DNA of 64,000 nt, from assembly GCA_026874595.1 (NCBI GenBank), contig CM049307.1, positions 95,392,330 through 95,456,329 of the forward strand, in the 5' to 3' direction. Origin of the DNA: Sipunculus nudus. Its lineage: Eukaryota > Annelida > Sipuncula > Golfingiida > Sipunculidae. The position numbers and the translations under genes are program-made. The notes beneath the pieces were generated by a model that saw only the letters and a list, made by a program, of their open reading frames with translations, did no database searches and had not been told where the DNA came from. How positions within the stretch are numbered: position 1 is the stretch's first letter; every line of letters starts with the position of its first letter. This document shows, piece after piece, positions 23,855-36,259 of the stretch.

Positions 23855-23965
23855 CCAGACACTTATATTGAGGACTAAGGAATTTAATCAGCTAAAACTA
23901 TATCCTGTGGACTGTCAATTATCCTTGATCCATGATCAATTTGTATTACTGGCCAGAACTGTCTT
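23855..23965 (-). mobile_element. Second copy of the gypsy pol tail (fragment)
   Basis: TCTCCAGACACTT, TTTAATCAGCTAAA, ATTATCCTTGATCCAT and TTACTGGCCA occur here in the same order as at 24418-24520, which lies at the end of the minus-strand pol frame. This is a leftover of another copy or a local duplication of the 3' end of the element. Confidence 0.6.
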
Positions 23966-24455
23966 GCCATATTTTGGATTATTTGTCTCATTCACATTAC
24001 GCGACATGCAGGTAAGACATTATAATTCACTCGGTAGATGAAGGAATAGCTCCTGCAAACTATGACCTAGAACCTTTTATACTGTCTCATTTGCAAAAAA
24101 AAAAAAAAAAATATCCCGGACAACATGCCGACATACTACACGTGTTCTGTTTAGCAGAGCTCTGCCAATTGATGCAAATTTTGTGCTTGTCAGATGATTG
24201 AGGGTTAACAATACCAATGGTTACCTTATTGGATACTCGTTAGTCCAATGCTTATGATTATTCATTGAACTAATATGCGATTAAAGTCACATAAAGTGCA
24301 CGGATAGGTCAATAAACCTTGTCATTGGGGAGGAATATGGTACTGCAGGACATACTTGCCAAACCCAAAAGGACTCATTCGAAGAATCTTTGTAAAAGCG
24401 GATACAGGCGGGGGGCGTCTCTCCAGACACTTCTATAGAGGGCTGAGGACTTTAA

Positions 24456-24698
24456 TCAGCTAAAGCTATATCGTTTGGACATTATCCTTGATCCATAATC
24501 AGTTTGGGTTACTGGCCAAATTATGAACAGATCATCATCCTCTGATGAATTGACGTAACAATCTGTAAATTCGACCCTCTTACATTCTGATTTATCTCTA
24601 TTTACAGCCGCCGGACTTTTTCCAGTGTCAAGTTCCAGAGGTAAAATATTTACTGGCAGTAGCAGATTACGGTGTAATGTGCGAGTACGACGTTTCAT
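24456..24698 (-). pseudogene. Gypsy pol C-terminal tail fragment
   Basis: The frame starts MKRRTRTLHRNLLLPVNILP. A run of the type RTLHRNLLLP after the integrase is frequent in metazoan gypsy polyproteins, as I recall them. Its end overlaps the sequence duplicated at 23855-23965. Confidence 0.55.
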
Positions 24699-25078
24699 TC
24701 CTTCTGCTTGGACTATAAAAACAGGGACCTGTGGGTTGGGCTGTCCACAGTTGATGTAAACAGGCTCTTTTCATATGTCTGCCAACTTGTGTTTACCTCT
24801 TACTTTAACTTTCCCACCCAGTACTGTGCTCCCTTTCGCAAAGTTAAAAGCATTGGCTTTACAACCATAATATAATTTCTGACGGCCGTCGCCCTTTTCT
24901 TGAGCCGTTAGACAAATTAACTATAAGTAAGAGGGCCACCGGGGGTGTCCTCTAGGCCCAGAAAGACGTCAATTGGTAGTCTGGGATGCCTACCATATTT
25001 TAAATAAAAGGGACTTTATTTTGTGGTGTCGTGTTTGGTATAATTGTAAGAGTGCGTGAGTGTTCTAAAATGTTGTTT

Positions 25079-25620
25079 CTAATCCTGTTTTTGGCTTTCA
25101 TTCAGGCACCTAAGCATATCTAATAAAGTTCTGTTAAAACGCTGGCAAACGCCATTACCCATAGCGTGATAGATTGTTGTGTCCATCTTTATGACACCAG
25201 CTAACAGACAGAGCTCCTTAAGTAATTTGTTCTCAAAATTTCGGCCTTGTTCGGATTGAAGTTTTAATGAAAACCTACAGTGAAAAATAAACTGGGCAAA
25301 CAAAATTTTTGCGACCACTTTAGCCTTTTGAGTCTTACAGGCGAAGGCCCTTGCAAATTTAGCGAAATGGTCTGTTACAACCGGTATATTTTCAAAATTG
25401 CCTTTACAGGGTTTCACTGTGAGGAAACCAATACATAATAATTCCAATGAAGCCGAAGAAGTTACATTGACCAGTGGCGGCCAGTGGCGGAGACTTCCGA
25501 CGCCTACAACGAGGACAAGATGAGACGTATTGAATGATATCTTTGGTCATACCCGGCCAGAATTATCTATCCCTTGCCTATTGTATAGTACAAAATTGTC
25601 CTGCCCCATGTGCCCTATAT
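25079..25620 (-). pseudogene. Gypsy integrase remnant
   Basis: The piece at 25447-25079 has the core pattern: VVTDHFAKFARAF (first Asp region), LQSEQGRNFENKLLKELC where the usual SDQG reads SEQG, then NGVCQRFNRTLLDML with the Glu region changed. Upstream on the same strand a CPRC-like pair marks what is left of the zinc-binding head. Frameshifts separate the pieces, so it is inactive. Confidence 0.75.
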
Positions 25621-26098
25621 CATCACCTGTAAAAGAGGGGGGGGGGGGGCCTAGAGAGTTAGGTTAGATTATCTGCAATCGACCTCTTTCCTTTACTGTC
25701 CTTTTCCTACATAGGACCCCCTAGTGCAGAATTAACCGTTTTCAGTTCTGATTATAATATCTAAGATCAGAAAAGTCTGAAGAATCCTTAGGAATTAAAA
25801 TCGACTTTCCAGACTTAAGATGTGTAATAAAACTGCTGAGATTAGGGTCCTCACTTTGGGCCAGTTTGATGTCTACAGTCGGTACAATGACTTCTGCCAT
25901 TAGAGGAATTTATGATTGTGTCATAATTATATGTTTATTTGTTGGTAATAAATAAGCAACACATATGGCTTTTACCATTTTAGATGAATAATAGCTACCA
26001 CTCTGGGCCTGAGAAAATCACGGTCATGGGGGAGGACGGGATAGAATATCTGCATCCACTTTCTCCCGGCCTGCCCTGTACACAATATTAAAATGAGA

Positions 26099-26371
26099 CT
26101 AAGCCAGTTCAGCTACCTGTCTCGGCCCTGTCGCATCCAAGCCTGCTGACGTCGGTTCATAGCAGAAATGATTATTTTCTGTCCTAACTGAGAATTCGGA
26201 TCCATACACGTAGTCCTTAAGTTTATCCGTTACTGCCCTTTTTAATGATAGAAACTCTAGCTTATAAGCCGGGTAATGTGCTTCACCTGAAGTAAAACAA
26301 CGGCTGGGAATAGCTATAATATATATATAATATAGCGGTAATATGGGCATCAACGGCTTCTTGTTGGACAT
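26099..26371 (-). pseudogene. Gypsy RNase H remnant
   Basis: HYPAYKLEFLSLKRAVTDKL and DYVYGSEFSVRTENNHFCY follow the pattern of gypsy RNase H, with the usual TDNN reading TENN. A frameshift or insertion with an AT run is seen near 26320. Inactive. Confidence 0.8.
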
Positions 26372-26479
26372 TTTGCCATTTAAGGTTGAATTTACCTTTT
26401 TAGGGCTTTTAGGTGATTTTTTTTCGTTTGAGGGTAGACCTTTAAGAAGGCATGCAACGGTCTAGCAATTTTAGAAAAA

Positions 26480-27180
26480 TTTTAATCAATTTTCTAAAAA
26501 AAAAAAAACAGCAAATCCGAGAAAGGCACGGACCTCCTTAACTGAAGACGGGTGGGGCCAGTTTGACGAGGCTTCTACTTCAGCCAGGTCGGTCTGTATT
26601 CCCTCGGATGAAACAAAGAAACCTAGTTATTTTACCTTCTTTTGGAATAACTGACACTTGCTAAGCTTCAGTTTTAAATCGGCCGCCTGCAGTTTTTCAA
26701 CTACCGCTTTCAAACGGATTAAATGTTTTTCAAATGTATTACTGAAGACAATAATATCATTAAGGTATAGTACACATTAAGTTAAATAAAGATTACCTAT
26801 CGCTTTTTCCCTTTAAGCGCTGGGATAAGGCTGTCGCGTTGACCAAGTCGAATGGCATGGTATTAAACTCGTAAAGGCCGAGTATACCAGCGATAAAAGC
26901 GTTTAATGTTTGTCGGTCTCCTCTAGTTCTACCTGCCAGTAACCTGATTTAAGATCTAATGATAAAAGTAATTACTGCCAACTAGGCAATCAATAGTGTC
27001 GTCAATTTGGGGTAAACACTATATATTCCTAATTGTTTTAACATTAAGTTTACGAAAATCTATGCAAAAGCGAAGTGTCGCTTCAGGTTTTTTTTAACCA
27101 GGATAATCGAACTGGAATATTGAGTCTCACTCTCTCGAATTACCCCAGCTTTTAACATCTCCTCAAGATGCCGTCTTACC
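26480..27180 (-). pseudogene. Gypsy reverse transcriptase remnant
   Basis: Pieces in different frames show LRFCIDFRKLN, then DLKSGYWQVELEE-like sequence, GLYEFNTMPF and YLNDIIVFSNTFEKHL, where the YLDD box has become YLND (26745-26780). At least three frame changes. Inactive copy. Confidence 0.75.
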
Positions 27181-27601
27181 TCCTCATATAAATGAGGTGG
27201 GATCCTTCCATAAGGTTCACGAAAAGGATGAGGCTCATAGAGATTAATCTAATGTTTAATGATATTAGTTATGCAAAGATCAATATCAGAATTTGAAAAT
27301 ATAGATTTCCGTTTATCCAGGAGAGTTAGTATTTGGGTACGCTAATCCGAAGAAAGGGATGCCTCAATTTTAAACTGTTGCAGGAATTTATCACTTGTGC
27401 TAGATAGTGAGAAATTTTTTTTCCACGGGGAGTAGGGGCAACCGCATGTATGGAGCCCTAATTACTAAAGCCATTCCATGAGTAAAGTCTCGAGTAAAAC
27501 CGGTTATTAGTTTAGAAATACCTACCGGAATAACTACCTGGTTTTGGCAAACTACTTTACCCGATTTTATTTCAGGCTGCCCCGAAGCCCATGTAGTCCT
27601 T

Positions 27602-27823
27602 TCAAAGCAAACCGCCGTGGATTGCTTGACCTGATTTTTTAAGGAATCGGGGTCCTACTGAAGAATGGTAGTGGTCAAAATAACGGTTAATGACATTCTT
27701 GTCTATAAACAGTGGGGGTTTACGGGTAAATGGTGTGCCCTTCACCAGTAAAATTGGTGTAGAGAATACCATGTCAAAAGTAGGAAAGGTTATATATAAT
27801 TCTAAAACCCCAAGGAACTCCAA
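27602..27823 (-). pseudogene. Gypsy protease-to-RT linker remnant
   Basis: MEFLGVLELYITFPTFDMVF, then ILLVKGTPFTRKPPLFIDKN and VINRYFDHYHSS fit the region after the DTG box of metazoan gypsy proteases, as far as I recall the family. The active site itself was not found intact. Confidence 0.45.
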
Positions 27824-28372
27824 TTTCTTCTAACCTTTTACTTCGATATCCAATATTTGAGAAATGTTACACAGGGGAAGATGACATAAGTGTTGGATAT
27901 AGAACCATTCAGTCATGGTTGACACGGCTGACCTGGAATCCAGGAGTTGTAGATTTCAGTATCCCAGACTATCAAATCTACTATATCATCGAGATCTGCC
28001 AGTAGGTTTATATTTACAGTTCCTGATTGTGCGGCTGGTGAAGCATCACTCACATAACCCCGACCAAGCACATGATGGGTTTTAGTCTAAAAGGTTCCCG
28101 TAGATATCACGGCGAGCAAAAACAATCTTTATATACATGATTTAACTGTTTACACCGGGCACATGTAATTTTTACAGTTTTATTTTAACTAAAAATATAA
28201 GGTTGACTGCTGTCTAACCAAGTACTGTTGGTGCCTTTTTATGTTTTGTAAGTGCAGTTTCTACTGAACCAAGTTTCTTTAACACCTCATCTCTTACCCT
28301 TTCTATTGGTACTGTTTGGGCATTGGCCTCGGCTACTACTGGCTTACTACCTCGGGAAAGTGGCACCTTTGA

Positions 28373-28555
28373 TCAATGGAATGCTGTTGCAAATTTCACC
28401 TCAAGTTCACTGGCGGTTCTTAGCAACTTCTCATACAAAGCACAGGTTTTAAGGGAAATCCTAATGGCTTCTTTCACTTGATTGTAAGATTCGTTAAGCC
28501 CGTACCAAAATCTAGACTGCAAACTAATAACTGTTTCTATGCTGTAATGGCCCAA
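28373..28555 (-). pseudogene. Gypsy gag-like remnant
   Basis: SRFWYGLNESYNQVKEAIR and YEKLLRTASELEVKF resemble the gag helices near the C-terminus of capsid in gypsy elements. A short piece; the assignment rests mainly on position upstream of the pol remnants. Confidence 0.45.
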
Positions 28556-29574
28556 TGACTATTAAGTTAAATAGCATTTTCTGTAATCTACAACTCCCCA
28601 TTACCGCATTTTCCCCAGATGCCTGTTTCGCCCCATAGAACTGCTCCCTCACCAAATCGATTACAAAAACTTCCCCGAAAGTTAGGTGGAATTGTAGGAT
28701 AGGTTCTCGGAATGACTAAACACCCGCAGATTTATGCTGCAGTATCCCTAAGAGAAGACCTAATGGCTTCAACCACTTCATAATCCGATTAGAAAGTGTT
28801 ATCTAAAAGGCACTGCACATTGTACCTCCATTGAAGATAGGAAAATCTTTAGCAGATGGATCTCCAGAAAAGCAAGGTCATCTTGCTTTTCTGTTACCAT
28901 ATAGTTAAGGGATGGTGTTATAGGTATGTGTGTTCTTCCTATTCTTTCGTCTAATTTCACCTTGAGTTGTTTTAATTGTTCATGTTAAAATGGTCTAGGA
29001 TACTTTTTTCCTTTTAAGTTCCTTCACATTAAGGACGAAGGTGATGGTTTATTGATCACATTTCTGAAGAAATCAGCTCTAAAGAATTTGATCAAGCCCA
29101 AAATAGGAATGGCATCTGTAGGAGTTTCACGTTTATCAAAAACTACGATGGCCTAACCCCAATCTGGAGATTCCCCTGGGAGCAGGGCTACGGTTTCGAC
29201 TGGACCTGCATGTTTATATTGGTATTCACTATGGTTCTGTTTTACTTTAACTGGTAAGTTTTCACAATTATGTTTCTCAGATACTCCATAATGATAGTAA
29301 AAAATCTACATATTTTACGTCCTTCAAAGATAATATGAGCGCAATGCGAGATCTTACAGGTTATCAATATACACGGCTATACATATACAAATATCCTATC
29401 GAACACTGTTGTAAGTACACATTTACAGTAAATCCAAATCAACAGATATGAAAATGTACATGACAAAGTGAGTTCACATTACACATAGGCCTTTCGGAAT
29501 ATATTTAAGCAATTATCCTTATCAGACCAAGTCCATATATATATATATATAAAGTTTATAGTACACTTTTTGTT

Positions 29575-29720
29575 ATACCATTATTACTATTATTTTTATT
29601 CATATTAGTATTATTTTTATTATTATTATTATTATTTCTATTATTATTATCATCACTATCAGTTTTATAATTATAATTATTATTATTATTAATATTATTA
29701 TTATTATTGTTATCAGTACT
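29575..29720. repeat. (ATT)n-like degenerate microsatellite
   Basis: Long run of TTA/ATT triplets with interruptions. Confidence 0.85.
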
Positions 29721-29824
29721 ACGTTTGTTATTTTGTTTATATCTGTTACAACATTTTTTGCATAATCATCACTTGTTTTATTTTTCTTAATTTAGCTTTA
29801 ATATGTAACTTACGTTTATGTTAA

Positions 29825-30180
29825 TTCTTTCCTTTGCATACCGGCGTCCTAGCATGGAACATCTAACGGGCCCGATGGCCGGGGCGGGAGAGACAACTCA
29901 TGGGCCGGACAGAGCACTGGTAAATCGCACCTCCCCCTCCCTCGTAGAGGGAGTAGGGTTGGGTATCCGACTCGCGGCACACCCTCGACCGATTAATCGG
30001 ACAGATTTTGGCATTCGAAAGGGGATTCGGTTAGGGACTACCATTGGAAATGGCGGGCTTACCACGACGTGCCGCACTTTGGACCCGGCGACCCTTCGAC
30101 GTGACGTCATAAGATGGATGACGTCGACCTTCATTCGGTTTCGCGGAATTCCCGAGTGAAGGGATGTGTACTCACTGTAC
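29825..30180. other. GC- and CpG-rich island in an AT-rich region
   Basis: About 350 bp with many CpGs, GTGACGTCA-type words and open frames on both strands, unlike the flanks. It lies directly before the hairpin-bearing segment at 30310-30435 and could be the 5' or promoter part of the same mobile element. No protein match. Confidence 0.5.
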
Positions 30181-30309
30181 CCCGCCCACCCAGGTCATCA
30201 TGGTTATAATATTACTAAATATCCAATCAGCATGTAAATACACCGTTTCTGGCATCATGGACTCTATACATTGTCGTTCCACCATATATAATCTCTGTAC
30301 CCGTTCCCA

Positions 30310-30435
30310 CTTAATTACCACCTGAAGAAGAAGTCTTTGTATACTTCGAAAGCTCGTGTGTTAATAAATTAGTTAGTCTATCTAAAAGGCGTCACTATTT
30401 ATCTTAACTTTTGCTTCAACTACAGACTAACACGG
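30310..30435 (+). repeat. Repeat tail with hammerhead-like core and inverted repeat
   Basis: CTGAAGA (30322-30328), a 5-bp stem GAAGT/ACTTC (30330-30334 and 30343-30347) and GAAA (30348-30351) follow the CUGANGA-stem-GAAA layout of hammerhead ribozymes. GTTAGTCT (30372-30379) pairs with AGACTAAC (30424-30431). Mobile-element tails (for example Penelope-like) carry such motifs; stems I and III were not established, so catalysis is unproven. Confidence 0.35.
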
Positions 30436-30448
30436 CTATACCACTTAT

Positions 30449-30451
<3 letters not shown>

Positions 30452-30507
<56 letters not shown>
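30452..30507. repeat. (TA)n microsatellite
   Basis: TA run of about 56 bp directly after the hairpin-bearing repeat tail. Confidence 0.95.
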
Positions 30508-30509
<2 letters not shown>

Positions 30510-30619
30510 TATATATATCTTAGAATCTTAGAAATATTATTATCTTTTTCATGCAATGTCTTACAATATGCTATCCCGTGATTTTCCGAGTGCTTGTTAA
30601 ACAAACATTTAAGGCGGTT

Positions 30620-31840
30620 TCTACACTATGAAAACAACGTCAGGACGCGGAACATTTCATACATGGCACTCTTAATTGACCAATTTGCCTATTTTTATAT
30701 GTCTTTCTGGTGGGTGTTCTTTCTGCGGCATTGTAACTAGACATGGCACCTTACTGATTTGATATATCAACAATCGCTGAGCCAAATGATTTTATTATTC
30801 CATGAATGGGAACATGTTTAATTTGAATCGAGTTGTGTGTATATCAGCCTTAAACACTGCTTTGACGTCGTCAACAAGAACAGCCATTCATCCTATAATA
30901 ATATTATTTATGTAGCATGGTAGGCCTATAACATAACACGCATTTTTGACTAAATCTGATATGTTCATAACCATTAAATTTTTTTTTTTTACATTTTGGA
31001 AAACTCCTTTATGAAAATATAATTTTATGGAAACTGTTTTAGTTGTGAATGTGTATAATTACTTGTATCCAATTTTACCCATGATTTTCCAAAATTTATG
31101 GGCATTATTATGCAGTAGCAATATATATATATAGCAAATGAACAGAATTAGATTAAATATGTTTACCATATATTCTCCATGTGTATACAATTTTTCTCAT
31201 TGAAAAAATAAAGGGCAGTTATATCATTGCCAGTGATTGTTTCATAAAATTCCTCTCTAAAATGTTATTCGTCGCAGATCTCACTTTAATCAACTTATTT
31301 AGATTTTGATCAACTTTTAAAACTGACCCCGAATAAGTAAAAAACAATATCAAATATTAATGATCATTATAATTATGCCAAAGACCCTGAAAATACAAAC
31401 TGTTGCATAGTCCTAATATTACCACTAGTTTCACAGTTATGTCTATAATCTGCCCTTTTGGGCTGTACACACTGCGGATCTATGCCCTGTAACTCATAAA
31501 AACTCTAATTAAGGCCTTGTGTATCAGCAGATGAGTCGGCGAGATAAAGGAGGAAGCTCTATTCCTCCCCGACATCAGGTAAAGTATCAGTAATTAAGCC
31601 AGGCTCTCACAACAGAATAAATTAAATAGCGAACTCAAGTCTTCGGACCGAAATCTGCTTGTGTGCACGGGTCACGAGTTGGCACCCGTTACCGCCTCTT
31701 TACAATGCATGCAATGGACACGTAACTGATACTTTCACCGTTAGCTTCTCTCACGTTACCATAGGCCAAATCCTGCAATCGGGTAGGGCAATATACGTAC
31801 TGATTAATTGTAATTTAAATGCGGCATGGCACCCCACTTG
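30620..31840. other. Intergenic stretch, nothing recognised
   Basis: AT-rich, only short frames. Confidence 0.35.
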
Positions 31841-31849
31841 ACAGACACC

Positions 31850-34740
31850 AACCTCTAATTTAACTGTTTCAGGTGATATATGCTCTATGGGTGTAGCTAC
31901 GTAAAGCACCTGTATGTGCATATGGGCACACAGACTGCACTGGGGCAGTATAGTATATAGTATAAATAGTTTACCCTTGCAAACAGCTCTTTTTCCACTC
32001 AAGGTCGTTTATATTTCGTCAAATGACATTATAAACCATATGATAGGATAGGCCTAGAATTAGATTGAGCCATATTATGCCCCCAAAACGGATATTGTAC
32101 CACCTTTTCATATTGTCGATATGAATGAAAATTTGCTTTGGTCTCATATGTTAACCAAAAAATGTTTCACCTCGGAAACAATTTTGAACTTTTATACCTG
32201 GTACAGAAACACATTGAAGAGAAGTCTCATGGGTTGATTGCATGATAAATATAGCCACATATGGTTTATTTAATGTTATATGCCTCTATTGAATAAGTTT
32301 TCACACTGTTGCACCCTGTAAATATTTTTATGAAACAGCTCTTTTCCATGCAAGATCCTGTATATCAAATCTAATGTCAGTTTAAACCAGCATAGAATAT
32401 CATTGTAAACAATAATTTTGCACACAAAAAAATGATATTTTTTGTCCTATATTTATACTGTACATATCTGCGGAATGCAAAGTTTTCAAACTATCGCATC
32501 CTGAAAATATTTTGCTTTTACAAACAGCTCTCTTTCACACAAAATTTTGTATATTAAGTATGATTAAAGTATGAACCAGTATAGACTTTATTGTTCGAAC
32601 ATTTTCAACTTTTTAAAATTGTCGGTATGATTGATATGTTACTTGGGTCTCAGTTTTAACCAATAAAGGTATCACCATGGAAACAGTTAATTTTACTCAT
32701 ATTCCTGATACAGAAACATATGAAAGAGACACGTTTGATGGGTGCACTACATTTAAAAATAGCCCCATTAGCTGCATTCATCTTATACATGTCAGTGGAA
32801 TGCATAATTTTCAGACTGTTGCAATCTTTAAATATTTTTACTATTGCATACAGCTCCTTTTAAGATCCTGTATATTTAGTCCAACGCAAGTATAAACCAG
32901 TAAAAGGGATAGAGCTGAATCTAAAATTGGCTGTTTTTTTTTCCTTTAAAAAAATGGAAATTTTTCAACTATTCAACATTGTCGGTATGATTGATATGTT
33001 ACTTGGGTGTCAAGCATTAACCTATAAAGCTATCACCATGGAAAAAAATTAATTTTTGCTTATATTCCTGATACAGAATGACTTAAAAGAGAAAAGTTTA
33101 ATAGGTGCCCTGCATTAAAAGTAGCCCCATGTGCTGTGTGTTTATGTTTTACATGTCAGGCTAATGCTTATTTTCAGACTGTTGCACCCTGTAAATATTT
33201 TACTTTTGCAAACATATCTTTTCCATTCAAGATCCTGTATATTGGGTCTAATGCCAGTATAAGCGAGTAACAAGACTAGAGCTAAATCTAAATTTGGCTT
33301 TTTTTTTGCAAAAAATAGAAAATTTCAACTTTTTAACACTGTCGGTATGATTGATATGTTACTTAAGTCTCAAGTTTTAACAAATAAAGGTATCACCATG
33401 GAAACAGTTAATTTTACTCATATTCCTGATACAGAAACACATGAAAGAGACACGTTTGATGTATGCACTGCATTAACATTAGCCCCATGTGCAGCATTCA
33501 TCGTATACATGACAGTGGAATGCATACTTTTTAGACTGTTGCACCCTGTAAATATTTTACTTTTCCAAACAATTCTTTTTCACTCAAGATCCTGTATATT
33601 TGGGTCCAAATCCACAATCAACCAGTAAAGAGGATAGAGTTAAATCTAAATTTGCGTACTTTATGGCCAAAAATTGTTATTTTAATTAACATTTTCACAT
33701 TGTCGCTATGATTGAAAACTTGCTTGGGTCTCAAGCATTAACCAATAAAGGTATCACCATGGAAAAAGTTAACTTTACTCATATTCCTGATACAGAAACA
33801 CATGAAAGAGACAAGTTTGATGGATGCACTGCATTAAAATTAGCCCCATGTGCTCCATTCATCTGATACATGTTAGTGGAATGCATCTTTTTGAGTCTGT
33901 TGCACCCTGTAAATATTTTACTTTTGCAAACATCTCTTTTCCACTCAAGATCCAGTATATTGGATCTAATGGCAGTATAAACTAGTAAAAAGGATAGAGC
34001 TAAATCTATATTTGGCAATTTTTTTGGCAAAAATGGAATCTTTTTAAATTTGTCGGCATGATTGATGTTACTTGGTTCTCACTAATTAACCAATGTATCA
34101 CCATAGTAACATATATTTTTACTTATATTCCTAATACAGATTCACATGAAAGAGAAAAGTTTAATAGGTGCCCTGCATGAAAATTAGCCCCATGTGCTAT
34201 GTTCATGTTTTACGTGTCAGTCTATTGCACAGTTTCCAGACTGTTGCACCCTGTAAATATTTTCTTTTGTAAAACGCTCTTTTCCACTCAAGATGCCAGT
34301 ATGAACCAGAAAAGAGGATAGAGATAAATCTAAATTTTGCAGTTTTTTTTTTTGGGAAAAAAATGGAAATTTTTCAGCTTGTTCACATGGTCGGTATGAT
34401 TGATATATTGCTCTGGTCTCAAGCATTAACCAATAAAGGAATCTCTATGGAAACAGTTAAATTTTACTTTTATTCCTGATATAGAATCACATGAAAGAGA
34501 AAAGTTTAATAGGTGCCCTATATGTGCTATGTTCCTGTTGTACAAGTCAGTCTGATGTTTAATTTTCAGATTGTTGCACCCTGTAAATATTTTACTTTTG
34601 TAAACAGCTCTTTCCCACTCAGGATCCTGTATATTAGGTCTAATGCAAGTATAAACCAGTGCTGTGCCTTAACAATAGCCACCTCAGGCTTGCAAGTGGA
34701 ATGCACACTTTCCAGGGTGTTGCACTAACAGGCAGCTCTC
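31850..34740 (+). repeat. Tandem array of a ~350-bp unit (about eight copies)
   Basis: The word GCACCCTGTAAATAT or a variant recurs at 32311, 32496, 32821, 33183, 33541, 33902, 34246 and 34576, mostly 325-362 bp apart. Each full unit also has CTCAAGATCCTGTATATT, TGTCGGTATGATTGATATG, AAAGGTATCACCATGGAAAC, a CATATTCCTGATACAGA run and TAGCCCCATGTGC. The outer units are shorter and more diverged. Short frames starting at CACCATGG recur because the unit recurs; stops break them and I do not regard them as genes. Confidence 0.9.
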
Positions 34741-34974
34741 AACCCCCTGATGCAAGGCGACAGTCACCAGCTTGTATGGCCTGGCGCCCGCGCCCGGGAC
34801 TATGTGGGTTTAGGTATTAGCCTGTTGCTGACCTGATAAGGGAGCGTGTATTTGTGATATATGCATACAGTATGAAGAGATGGGGTCCTCACCCGGGAAC
34901 TCGTGTACAGTTAGACTTCTGACCAGTTAAGATCAAGTAGAAAATAAGCAGTGCTTTTCCTTAATTTTTTCTCA

Positions 34975-35060
34975 TACTCCTGTTTAAAATCTCCTGAAGA
35001 GATGTCTCCTGGGTGGATTGCATATTCAATAGCCAAACGTGCTTAATGAAATATATACCC
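34975..35060 (+). repeat. Detached fragment related to the ~350-bp array
   Basis: GAAGAGATGTCTCCTGGGTG, GATTGCATATTCAATAGCCA and TTAATGAAAT match the first, diverged unit at 32215-32280. Confidence 0.5.
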
Positions 35061-36250
35061 AAGATACACCCAAGAAGTCAGCCGTCGATGGGGTATGACG
35101 GGATTTCTCTTTGAGCGGCCCATTAAGTGTGCTGTGCAGTCCAACGGTTACTTCAATTTAGCCGGCCACCGGAGGTCGGAGGACAATGAGAAGTAGGTAT
35201 GCAACGGAAGACTCTCGAAAGGACACCAAGCTGGTAATATAGTATTTAATTATTCTTTTTCATCAGATTTGGAGCAATTTGAGAGAGGAGGGGGGGGGGG
35301 AGCATGGTCTATGAGCAAGGCTGTTTGTATTCATGCAACACGGGGGGGGGGGGTGCACCTTGCTTTAATGTCATTGGATCTGGAAATACTGGAATTCATC
35401 GAAACATCGATCATTTTAAACGCTGATTTTATTCTCATTTAGAAATATACGGGAACTCATGAAGGCCTACTGCTCACACTTAAGTTTTCTTTTTATTTTT
35501 AAAAGGCCAGACTTTTTTTAATTGTTTTGCTTTAGGCCTACAAACCCGCCAACCTCCGATTTCCTCATATAAAAAAAAGTCATTTTTTTTTTACTTTTAC
35601 AATTAGTTTTATATTGCGCTGCAGAATCCACAACGGTTGAAACAATCTTCTGATTGACTAACTTACGTTGTTTAGGGACATATCGGTCGCAGGCCTCAAA
35701 CCGACCATGTCAGCTGTTGGCGCTCAGCGGCCGGCAATTTCGGCCGCCAGTTCAAGTGAGTCACACTACACTCACTACACTGATGTGGATTAGTGACCTA
35801 ACGTTGGTACGGACAGAGTAATCTGATTCACGATCGGAATATTTGCAAATTCATATACGGCCTTAGACCGGAACTGGCGCTGCCCGGTCAATCATATCAG
35901 CCGCGATGTGAACCAGATAACACCGTTTCGGCCGCTGCGCCCCTCGAGCATTACAAAGTGCATTAAGCTTAAGTAGTTTCCCATCGATAATCAGTTAATA
36001 AGTAATCAGTTAATAAGTATATAGACTTAGTGTTAATGGGTGACATCTTTGAACAATTAGTCTTAACAGAAATATAAAGCAACACTGAAAAAGTTCAATG
36101 AAACTTTCTTGACATTAAAATAAAAAGTACCCCACACAGGAAATGCACACAGGAAGGAAAACGGAGCAAATATTATATAGGCCTACGTAGTTTTTGCAAA
36201 AAAATTTTGCGGCCTGCCCCCCCCCCCCCCCTTTCGGGACAAGGGGACCT
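35061..36250. other. Intergenic stretch with G and C runs
   Basis: Contains G runs near 35289-35300 and 35342-35353 and a C run near 36218-36231. No gene recognised. Confidence 0.35.
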
Positions 36251-36259
36251 TTTTTCAAA

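Larger units (their letters stand above)
24456..28960 (-). mobile_element. Decayed Ty3/gypsy retrotransposon (gag-PR-RT-RH-INT)
   Basis: Minus-strand remnants appear in the standard Ty3/gypsy order from high to low coordinates: a gag-like piece (28555-28373), a protease-region piece (27823-27602), RT (about 27180-26480), RNase H (26371-26099), integrase (about 25620-25079) and a pol tail (24698-24456). Every domain carries stops or frameshifts. No LTR pair was found by eye. It is an old, inactive copy unrelated in domain order to the element at 50.3-56.9 kb. Confidence 0.8.

Noticed and set aside
29818-30159. 113-codon plus-strand frame and overlapping minus-strand frame
   Set aside because: Open on both strands because the segment is GC-rich; no family resemblance.
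32677-34030. Repeated METVNFTHIPDTET-type frames in the tandem array
   Set aside because: They recur only because the DNA unit recurs; each is stopped after 60-90 codons and neighbouring units are out of frame.
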